The notes under the pieces are model-generated. The model was not told where the DNA came from. It searched no databases and was given only the letters and a program-made list of their open reading frames with translations. A stretch of DNA of 5,561 nt from an uncultured Clostridia bacterium (lineage in GTDB: Bacteria > Bacillota > Clostridia > Peptostreptococcales > Anaerovoracaceae): assembly GCA_946541285.1 (NCBI GenBank), contig CAMNJG010000109.1, positions 1 through 5,561 of the forward strand. Reading direction: 5' to 3'. Each line of letters begins with the position of its first letter. Positions within the stretch are counted from its first letter, which is position 1. Below, one piece after another: positions 1 to 4,212 of the stretch. Made by a program: the position numbers and the translations under genes.

Positions 1-95
1 CCCGCCTGGAAAAGCGGTTGCGATTCAGTAATTTTCTGCATGTCGCGAACAGTAGTTGTTCAGCAATCAATCAGCCAGTTTCACTCCGAAAAAAC

Positions 96-124
96 TTTAC
101 AATTTATATGCGATGAATTAAAAT
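96..124 (+). promoter_or_regulatory. thrS: Sigma-A-type promoter of the thrS leader
   Basis: TTTACA at 96-101 (5 of 6 to the TTGACA consensus) and TAAAAT at 119-124 (5 of 6 to TATAAT) are separated by exactly 17 bases, and the stretch between and around them is AT-rich. Transcription would start near 131, giving a leader of about 335 nt before the thrS start codon. The position just ahead of a T-box leader makes a real promoter likely. No operator is visible. Confidence 0.75.
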
Positions 125-128
125 ATTC

Positions 129-200
129 GAAGTCCGGTGAAAGCCGGATGACAGGACTTCTTCCCGGCAATTCCCTGCCGGGAGGGGAAACAGACCTGTC
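129..200 (+). other. Structured 5' extension of the thrS leader
   Basis: This stretch precedes the recognisable T-box Stem I and is full of self-complementarity. GAAGTCC (129-135) pairs perfectly with GGACTTC (154-160). Inside it TCCGG (133-137) can pair with CCGGA (144-148), in partial competition with the outer stem. CCCGGCA (163-169) pairs with TGCCGGG (176-182) around a six-base loop. GACAGG (150-155) can also pair with CCTGTC (195-200), enclosing that hairpin and competing with the first stem. It may be an additional leader domain or only a folding scaffold; no known riboswitch core was recognised. None of these stems is followed by a U-tract, so it is not a terminator. Confidence 0.5.
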
Positions 201-443
201 GATCAGAGAAACCGTTGAAGGGAAGAGTACGTACACAGGAAGCGACAGAGAGGGACGCGGCGGCTGAGAGCGTCCTGGTGGAACGGGTACGGAAGACCAC
301 CCCGGAGGGGCCCCAATCAGGCACGGTGATTCCGTTATCATCAGCAAAGAGTGACCGGCACATTCTGGCCGGTAAGCAGGGTGGAACCGCGTAACATGAT
401 TTTACGTCCCATGCATTGCAGTAGCAGTGTGTGGGATTTTTTT
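201..443 (+). promoter_or_regulatory. T-box riboswitch, threonine specifier, upstream of thrS
   Basis: This leader senses the charging of tRNA-Thr and controls readthrough into thrS. In Stem I, CGTAC (230-234) pairs with GTACG (287-291) above the specifier loop. AGTA (226-229) and GAA (292-294) are the two halves of the loop S-turn, and ACC (296-298) is the threonine specifier codon, followed by the usual purine (A299). The distal arm is GGGACGC (252-258) with GCGTCCT (270-276), preceded by an AGAGAG stretch typical of the AG-bulge region. A stem at 354-359/368-373 is Stem III. The canonical T-box, reading AGGGTGGAACCGCG, is at 378-391. The antiterminator forms from 379-381 with 408-410 and 389-394 with 402-407, leaving the seven-base TGGAACC bulge (382-388) for the tRNA acceptor end. 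It excludes the terminator at 407-443. The class is certain; the exact Stem I boundary is approximate. Confidence 0.95.
407..443 (+). terminator. Regulated intrinsic terminator of the T-box leader
   Basis: A 13-pair stem (407-419 with 424-436, including G-U pairs) closes a four-base AGTA loop and is followed at once by seven T residues (437-443). Its 5' arm contains the CCC (408-410) that otherwise pairs with the T-box sequence, so the terminator and antiterminator cannot coexist. Charged tRNA-Thr should favour this form and stop transcription 24 bases before the thrS start codon. Confidence 0.9.
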
Positions 444-467
444 ATTATGTACACTAAGGAGTCAAGC

Positions 468-2237
468 ATGGAAAAAGAACAGTTTACCGAAGTCTATCGC
501 CATTCACTGGCGCATATCCTGGCCAAGGCCGTGATCGAACTTTACGGCAGTGAAGTGCAGTATGCCATCGGACCGCAGATCGCGGACGGATTCTATTACG
601 ATTTCGTACTGCCTGGCGGCAAAACCATTCAGAAGGAAGATCTGAAGGACATCGAAAAAAAGATGCAGGAAATCCTGAAAAGAAAGGAAGACTGGACCCG
701 CCGGGAGGTTTCGAAGGCAGAGGCGCTGGAAATCTTCAAAGATCAGCGTTTCAAGACGGAACTGATCGAAGAACTTCCGGAAGAAGAGCCGATTACCATT
801 TATACGACCGGTGAGGATTTCGTGGATCTCTGCAGGGGACCGCACGTAGAAAATTCCAGGGATCTGCTCAGCGCGGCGTTTGAAGTCCGCAGCGCGTCCG
901 GCGCGTACTGGAGAGGCGATGAAAACCGTGACCAGATGACGCGGATCTATGCCTACGCGTTTGAAAACAAGGCGGATCTGAAAGCGCATAAGGATCTCAT
1001 CCGCGAAGCGAAGGAACGCGACCACAAGATGCTCGGCAAGCAGCTGCAGCTGTTCCATTTCGAGCCGACTGCGCCGGGGATGCCGTTCTGGCTCCCGAGA
1101 GGCTGGAAGATGTACAACGCCCTGCAGTCCTTCTGGAGAAGCATTCACGAAGATCACGGATACCAGGAAATTTCCGGTCCGGTGCTTTCCAAAAAGGAAC
1201 TCTGGGAAACGTCCGGCCACTGGGCGCATTATCAGGACGGTATGTTTGTGCTGCCATCGGAGCAGGACAGTGATGTCATGGCGATGAAGCCGATGAATTG
1301 CCCGAACGCAATTAAAGTCTATCAGACGGCGCTCCGGTCTTATAAAGAGCTGCCGCTGCGTTTCAGCCAGACGGATATCATCCACCGGAAGGAAAAGTCC
1401 GGTGAGCTCAACGGCCTGCTGCGTGTGCAGGAATTCCATCAGGATGACGCGCATATCTTTGTCACGGAGGATATGATCGCGGACGAAATCGCGGATATCC
1501 TGTCCGTCGCGGATGAACTGTACAGTACCTTTGGCCTGACCTACGGCGCGGAACTTTCCACCCGCCCGGATGATTATATGGGGGATCTGGAAGTCTGGAA
1601 CCGGGCAGAGGATGACCTGCGCCAGATCCTGATCAACCAGTATGGTGAAGATGGGTTTGAGCTGAATGAAGGCGACGGCGCTTTCTATGGCCCGAAGATC
1701 GACCTCAAGATGAAGGACGCTCTGGGCAGAGAGTGGCAGATGGGAACGATCCAGCTCGATTTCCAGCTCCCGCTGAATTTCCAGATGAAATATGTGGCGC
1801 AGGATGGAACCCTGAAGCAGCCGGTCCTGATCCACAGGGCCATTCTTGGATCCTTTGAGCGTTTCATCGGGATCACCATTGAAAACTTCAAGGGCAGCTT
1901 CCCGTTCTGGCTGTCTCCGTACCAGATCGGGATTGTGCCGATCCGCACCGAGCATAACGAGTACGCGAAGAAAGTCGCGGCGCTCTGCAGGAAACACGGC
2001 CTGAGAGTGGAAGCGGATTACAGTGATATCAATATGAAGATCAAGATCAAGGAATTCAAAAATTTCAAGGATCCGTATATTCTGGTCCTCGGCGATCAGG
2101 AAGTGGAAAATGAAACCGTTTCCGTCAATGTCCGCGGCAATAAGAAGATGAACGGCGTGCCGCTGGAAAAATTCCTGGAGATCTGTGATAAGATGGTCGA
2201 GGAGCACAGCCTGGAGCTGATCGAGTCCGCTGAGTAA
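468..2237 (+). CDS. thrS: Threonyl-tRNA synthetase (TGS-less, 589 aa)
   Basis: This cytoplasmic class II synthetase attaches threonine to tRNA-Thr with ATP and hydrolyses mischarged Ser-tRNA-Thr. The start is ATG 468, behind TAAGGAG (455-461) at a six-base spacing; in-frame upstream codons lie inside the T-box and are not used. The editing domain begins almost at residue 1, with H12xxxH16 and C122xxxH126. The catalytic core spans roughly 195-485: motif 2 around HRKEKSG (R307), motif 3 around HRAILGSFERF (R465), and the expected zinc ligands C278, H329 and H456. The anticodon-binding domain follows from about 486, starting near QIGIVPI. The family's usual length is about 640 residues, and the missing part is the ubiquitin-like TGS domain at the N-terminus. 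I see no upstream in-frame TGS sequence, so this looks like a natural variant rather than a wrong start. Regulation is by the T-box leader. Confidence 0.98.
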   Translation: MEKEQFTEVYRHSLAHILAKAVIELYGSEVQYAIGPQIADGFYYDFVLPGGKTIQKEDLKDIEKKMQEILKRKEDWTRREVSKAEALEIFKDQRFKTELIEELPEEEPITIYTTGEDFVDLCRGPHVENSRDLLSAAFEVRSASGAYWRGDENRDQMTRIYAYAFENKADLKAHKDLIREAKERDHKMLGKQLQLFHFEPTAPGMPFWLPRGWKMYNALQSFWRSIHEDHGYQEISGPVLSKKELWETSGHWAHYQDGMFVLPSEQDSDVMAMKPMNCPNAIKVYQTALRSYKELPLRFSQTDIIHRKEKSGELNGLLRVQEFHQDDAHIFVTEDMIADEIADILSVADELYSTFGLTYGAELSTRPDDYMGDLEVWNRAEDDLRQILINQYGEDGFELNEGDGAFYGPKIDLKMKDALGREWQMGTIQLDFQLPLNFQMKYVAQDGTLKQPVLIHRAILGSFERFIGITIENFKGSFPFWLSPYQIGIVPIRTEHNEYAKKVAALCRKHGLRVEADYSDINMKIKIKEFKNFKDPYILVLGDQEVENETVSVNVRGNKKMNGVPLEKFLEICDKMVEEHSLELIESAE

Positions 2238-2268
2238 GAGAACGAAACTGGCGGGTACAGGGATGCAG

Positions 2269-2292
2269 AAAAATATCGTGCATTGCGCGATA
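2269..2292 (-). terminator. Hairpin after thrS, U-tract on the minus strand
   Basis: TATCGTGC (2274-2281) pairs with GCGCGATA (2285-2292) with one G-U pair and a three-base loop. On the + strand it is followed by AAATATGC, with no U-tract. On the minus strand it runs directly into five T residues (complement of 2269-2273). It may end minus-strand transcripts, or weakly end thrS despite the poor + strand tail. No minus-strand gene is recognised nearby. Confidence 0.35.
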
Positions 2293-2297
2293 AAATA

Positions 2298-2306
2298 TGC
2301 TATAAT
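2298..2306 (+). promoter_or_regulatory. Extended -10 promoter element
   Basis: TGC followed by TATAAT (2301-2306) is a perfect -10 hexamer with the TGn extension. The -35 region at the expected distance is poor, as is common for extended -10 promoters. A transcript would begin near 2313 and run through the hairpin at 2354-2383 into the non-coding transcript. It may be an alternative upstream start for that RNA. Confidence 0.45.
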
Positions 2307-2344
2307 TAAAAGGTAAGAGTAATTAGTATACAAAATATTTTTGC

Positions 2345-2383
2345 AAAAAATATCAGCGCGCTATTGATTTCGATGGCGCGCTG
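2345..2383 (-). terminator. GC-rich hairpin with minus-strand U-tract, overlapping a promoter
   Basis: CAGCGCGC (2354-2361) pairs perfectly with GCGCGCTG (2376-2383). The helix continues inward with TATTG (2362-2366) against CGATG (2371-2375), leaving an ATTT loop: 13 pairs in all, some G-U. On the minus strand, three bases after the stem, come six T residues (complement of 2345-2350), so it resembles an intrinsic terminator for leftward transcription. On the + strand it has no U-tract. The -35 element of the next promoter lies at its loop and inner stem. Confidence 0.35.
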
Positions 2384-2392
2384 TGCTATTAT
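2364..2392 (+). promoter_or_regulatory. Promoter of the long non-coding transcript
   Basis: TTGATT (2364-2369), a 17-base spacer and TATTAT (2387-2392) form a good sigma-A promoter. TGC (2384-2386) directly before the -10 adds an extended -10 element. Transcription would begin near 2399. This falls in or beside CGGTGAA (2395-2401), which pairs perfectly with TTCACCG (2444-2450), so the RNA would begin in or next to a helix, as many structured RNAs do. Confidence 0.6.
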
Positions 2393-2780
2393 AACGGTGA
2401 AAAGAGAAAGGAACATCAGAAGTAAGCCAGACGGTCGATACGGTTCACCGAAAAGGAACTGAAACCGGATGCTTTACCAGAGTATCGTCAGAGGGTTTCA
2501 GCGATGTATTGAAACGGTGGTGTTGGCCGCAGTACTGGGAACCAGACAGAACCGGGAGGTTCGAAGGTCGCGGGAGCGGAGGACCGGACAGAAGCGACGG
2601 ATTGGGATTGCCGGAGTTTCAGGGTCTGCGTGTTTTCTGAACCTGCAGAAGTTCGTAACTGTAGAGACTGACGGTATCCTTAAGAACGACAGGGCGGTCA
2701 GCAGGCAGTCGAAGAGAGACCGGGACCGGATGGTGTCAGATGTATCCTGAATCTTTCAGAATAGATGTGAAAGGCAGATG

Positions 2781-2822
2781 GGAGGTGTTTCCGATGTACA
2801 GTTCAGAAGCGTTCGGACATCG
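2781..2822 (+). repeat. Module copy A: GGAGG-N5-CCGATG plus helix
   Basis: GGAGG (2781-2785), five bases, then CCGATG (2791-2796) and AGT (2800-2802) match the layout of the two copies near 3250 and 3350. CGATGT (2792-2797) pairs perfectly with ACATCG (2817-2822), so here too the conserved motif enters a helix. TCCGA (2790-2794) with TCGGA (2813-2817) is a competing pairing. This copy is more diverged than the other two. Confidence 0.45.
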
Positions 2823-2877
2823 CTATGCCGGAGTTGGCTGCAGAGGGCTGGCTTCGGTGACACAGCAGAGATTCTGA
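2794..2877 (+). CDS. Possible small ORF, 27 aa, inside the ncRNA region
   Basis: ATG 2794 follows GGAGGTG (2781-2787) at a six-base spacing, an ideal ribosome binding site for this genome, and reads 27 codons to a TGA followed at once by TAA. The peptide starts MYSSEAFGHRY and ends VTQQRF. It has no signal peptide, membrane segment or motif I recognise. The SD and ATG belong to a module that elsewhere gives only a two-codon ORF, and the start codon sits in a helix (2792-2797/2817-2822). The resemblance to a gene may therefore come from RNA structure. Translation is possible but unproven. Confidence 0.2.
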   Translation: MYSSEAFGHRYAGVGCRGLASVTQQRF

Positions 2878-3076
2878 TAACAGAAGGACAGTCCGGATTG
2901 CGGAAGAGATGACCGGCGGCCTGGGACAGAAACCAGGAACGATTTCGTCGGCAGAACCGCACGGAAAAGCATAATCAGTGAAATAGATCTGCGGACAGAT
3001 TTCTGGTCTGGGCAGCAGATGTCTGAATGAGAGTATCCTTGAAATTTTAATATATTATTATAAGGAAGCTGCAATG

Positions 3077-3133
3077 GACCGCTTCGGCGGTCAGTGAACT
3101 GCGGTGAAGGCGGCAGCGGATGCCGCGTCACTG
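3077..3133 (+). other. Stacked hairpins with a UUCG tetraloop
   Basis: GACCGC-TTCG-GCGGTC (3077-3092) is a six-pair stem capped by C(UUCG)G, one of the most stable RNA tetraloops. Immediately after it, CAGTGA (3092-3097) pairs with TCACTG (3128-3133), enclosing GCGGCA (3110-3115) paired with TGCCGC (3121-3126). The two domains share one base and could stack coaxially. AAGGA (3062-3066) before an ATG at 3074 gives only a seven-codon ORF reading through the tetraloop, which I do not take as a gene. Confidence 0.55.
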
Positions 3134-3243
3134 AAACGGAGGTAAGTCCAAAGGTTTACTGAGATGAGGATCCCTGAGACGGGATCGGAACCGGCAGGAT
3201 CGGTTTCAGGAAAGATGATTGAGATAGCGCAGGAGTTTCATGT

Positions 3244-3297
3244 GGAGGATGGTCCGATGATTTAGTGTAAGCGTCAGCTTGATGAATCAGAATATGG
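3244..3297 (+). repeat. Module copy 1: GGAGG-N5-CCGATGATTTAGT plus helix
   Basis: GGAGGAT (3244-3250), three bases and CCGATGATTTAGT (3254-3266) recur 101 bases downstream with only two mismatches over 23 positions. The unit folds as TGATT (3258-3262) with AATCA (3285-3289), enclosing AAGC-GTCA-GCTT (3269-3280). It ends in ATCAGAATATGG, which also recurs in shortened form in copy 2. The conserved ends with different interiors suggest a duplicated RNA structural domain. Confidence 0.6.
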
Positions 3298-3344
3298 ATT
3301 TACCGTCTGTGTGGATGCGCGACAGACATTCACAGTGTAGAGTC

Positions 3345-3410
3345 GGAGGATAGACCGATGATTTAGTTTGCGGGATGGCTCTCTGTATGAAGAGCCGATC
3401 ATCAGAATGG
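3345..3410 (+). repeat. Module copy 2: GGAGG-N5-CCGATGATTTAGT plus helix
   Basis: GGAGGAT (3345-3351) and CCGATGATTTAGT (3355-3367) repeat copy 1. The fold is GATGAT (3357-3362) with ATCATC (3398-3403), enclosing GGCTCT (3377-3382) with AGAGCC (3391-3396). It ends in ATCAGAATGG (3401-3410), matching the end of copy 1. The inner stem differs from copy 1 in sequence and length, but the arrangement is the same, as expected when structure rather than sequence is kept. Confidence 0.6.
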
Positions 3411-3471
3411 TTTGAGACAGAAGGCGTGGAAGTAGTGCGCCGGAGATACACAGTGAAAAAGTGTAATTGTT

Positions 3472-3552
3472 AAGAAAATAAGTAAACTCTCCAATGTTTA
3501 TTAGCAGGGGGGCGGGCTGAGGGTTGCATCCGGTCTGCCCCTTTATTTTCTT
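3472..3552 (+). terminator. Strong intrinsic terminator ending the ncRNA
   Basis: An 11-pair stem (3509-3519 with 3531-3541), starting with GGGGC against GCCCC and containing some G-U pairs, is followed directly by TTTATTTT (3542-3549). In addition AAGAAAATAA (3472-3481) is perfectly complementary over ten bases to TTATTTTCTT (3543-3552). The U-tract could therefore be paired in the finished RNA, closing a larger domain. The + strand U-tract makes the direction clear. Confidence 0.85.
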
Positions 3553-3691
3553 CCATTATATATAGTCGTCAGTATGCTTTGGTTCCTGTATGGATTCCCG
3601 GGGGAGAAGATTTTTCCCGAAGGATTCATGCGTTCAGCGGATGCCGGTTCCGGCGTCTGCCATTTTATACAATATGATGATGTATTCTCTG
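3553..3691 (+). other. Intergenic segment between two terminators
   Basis: No gene is seen here. The stretch holds a G-U-rich hairpin from the CGGGGGA near 3599 to the CCCG near 3618, and a short hairpin ATGCC/GGCGT (3641-3645/3652-3656). TACAAT at 3668-3673 resembles a -10 element but lacks a matching -35. Together with the terminator that follows, it may be a second small RNA or leader-like element. Confidence 0.3.
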
Positions 3692-3766
3692 ATTCTCCAC
3701 CGGAGAGCAGCTGATGGATGACGGACTCATCCGATTCAGGCGGCCCGGTGGAGGATTTCTTTTTTT
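3692..3766 (+). terminator. Second intrinsic terminator with a long branched stem
   Basis: CTCCACCGG (3695-3703) pairs perfectly with CCGGTGGAG (3745-3753) and extends outward by three further pairs. Inside, GGATGA-CGGAC-TCATCC (3716-3732) forms a perfect six-pair hairpin, extended by CTGAT against ATTCAG (3711-3715/3734-3739) with single-base bulges. TTTC and seven T residues (3760-3766) follow. It lies about 210 bases after the first terminator with no gene between, so it is either a backup stop or the end of a separate short RNA. Confidence 0.65.
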
Positions 3767-3821
3767 GTAACAGAACTATAACAGAACGTAATGGGAATGT
3801 AACTGCGTTTTCGTTTACAAT
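3766..3821 (+). promoter_or_regulatory. Phased TAAC direct repeats and -10: Pho-box-like promoter
   Basis: TAACAGAAC occurs at 3768-3776 and again at 3779-3787, exactly 11 bases apart. TAAT (3789-3792) and TAAC (3800-3803) continue the series at 10 and 11 bases. Repeats phased at about one helical turn, of the form TGTAACA, resemble the direct repeats bound by OmpR/PhoB-family regulators. TACAAT (3816-3821) is a good -10 element and has no fitting -35; the repeats occupy that place, as in PhoB-activated promoters. The start would be near 3828. The pattern is seen directly; the regulator is inference. Confidence 0.4.
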
Positions 3822-3827
3822 AAAAAA

Positions 3828-4200
3828 GATTCCGATTTGTCAAAAGCAGGATATAGAGGGAACCAGTACATGGAATGAAAGCATCCGTCTGTTTTCCGGA
3901 ATGGATACTCTGCGAAGATCGTGAATCAGACTGACGGCGGATCCGCGGCATCGGTAAGCCATCAGTAAAGATTGGTTAATGTCAGGGAAATGCTGATGGA
4001 TTCCGCTGTTTGTTTGTCATCCTGAGCGCAGCATACCAGCCTGTGCTTTTATGGCAACCGGTCATTCATCGGAAAAGGTGATTTTCTGATGAAGTCAGCA
4101 GTTCCTTAGTACAGTCAGAAGGATGTTGAAACGCAGATTGCCGGGGGAACGTAACGGTGATCGTCTTCTGCAGAAGCCGGCGCGCAGGTGCCGGATCATG
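3828..4200 (+). other. Probable long 5' leader of the carboxypeptidase gene
   Basis: No convincing gene is seen. ORFs are short and lack well-placed ribosome binding sites; one 19-codon ORF starts near 3879. Features noted are the palindrome GCGGATCCGC near 3940, the 12-base palindrome CTTCTGCAGAAG (4165-4176), and the hairpin CCGGC/GCCGG (4177-4181/4190-4194) just before the ribosome binding site. No promoter better than the one ending at 3821 was found, so this may be a leader of about 385 nt. Confidence 0.3.
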
Positions 4201-4205
4201 GGAGG
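4201..4205 (+). promoter_or_regulatory. Ribosome binding site that decides the carboxypeptidase start
   Basis: GGAGG lies seven bases before ATG 4213. An in-frame ATG at 4198 directly precedes this GGAGG and cannot be served by it, so 4213 is the better start. Confidence 0.85.
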
Positions 4206-4212
4206 AAAAACA

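Larger units (their letters stand above)
2399..3549 (+). ncRNA. Candidate large structured non-coding RNA, unknown class
   Basis: This 1.15 kb stretch lies between a good promoter and a strong terminator and has no persuasive long ORF. It is purine-rich (for example 41 of 60 bases in 2881-2940) and dense in local stems: GAACC/GGTTC with a GGGA (GNRA) loop (2549-2562); CGATGT/ACATCG (2792-2797/2817-2822); CCTGG/CCAGG (2920-2924/2933-2937); a seven-pair stem (2985-2991/2996-3002); GACCGC(TTCG)GCGGTC (3077-3092); GCGGCA/TGCCGC (3110-3115/3121-3126); GATCCC/GGGATC (3169-3174/3181-3186); a seven-pair stem (3187-3193/3201-3207); GTCTGT/ACAGAC (3305-3310/3322-3327). A module is repeated three times. 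RNase P RNA, tmRNA, SRP RNA and group II intron signatures were looked for and not found. The pairings are seen in the sequence; a functional RNA is inference. A decayed coding region is the main alternative. Confidence 0.5.

Noticed and set aside
1..41. Minus-strand ATG at 41 with an open frame of 14 residues running off the window start
   Set aside because: No ribosome binding site precedes it and the visible part is too short to recognise; a divergent gene start is possible but not supportable.
129..200. Cobalamin-riboswitch-like string (GGTGAAA...CCGG, later GACCTGTC)
   Set aside because: The conserved CCGCNACTG core and the proper B12-box are absent; the similarity is superficial.
40..267. 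75-codon + strand ORF across the leader
   Set aside because: It reads through the promoter and T-box Stem I, has no ribosome binding site, and its composition is not protein-like.
504..2333. 609-codon minus-strand ORF opposite thrS
   Set aside because: It is the antisense shadow of a highly conserved synthetase; no recognisable domain or ribosome binding site.
2469..2750. 93-codon + strand ORF in the non-coding region
   Set aside because: It lacks a ribosome binding site, is overloaded with Arg, and the sequence is better explained by local RNA stems.
3039..3066. AT-rich stretch with TTGAAA and TATTAT inside the ncRNA as an internal promoter
   Set aside because: The spacing between possible -35 and -10 elements is far too short; a single-stranded or weakly paired linker is more likely.
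2823..3131. 102-codon minus-strand ORF
   Set aside because: No ribosome binding site, unlikely composition, and it is the complement of purine-rich structured sequence.
2926..3152. RNase P RNA-like strings (ACAGAAACC near 2926; GGAGGTAAGTCC near 3138)
   Set aside because: They are in the wrong order for RNase P RNA and the other conserved regions are missing.
3718..3924. 68-codon + strand ORF
   Set aside because: It runs through a terminator hairpin, its U-tract and a promoter-like repeat array, and has no ribosome binding site.
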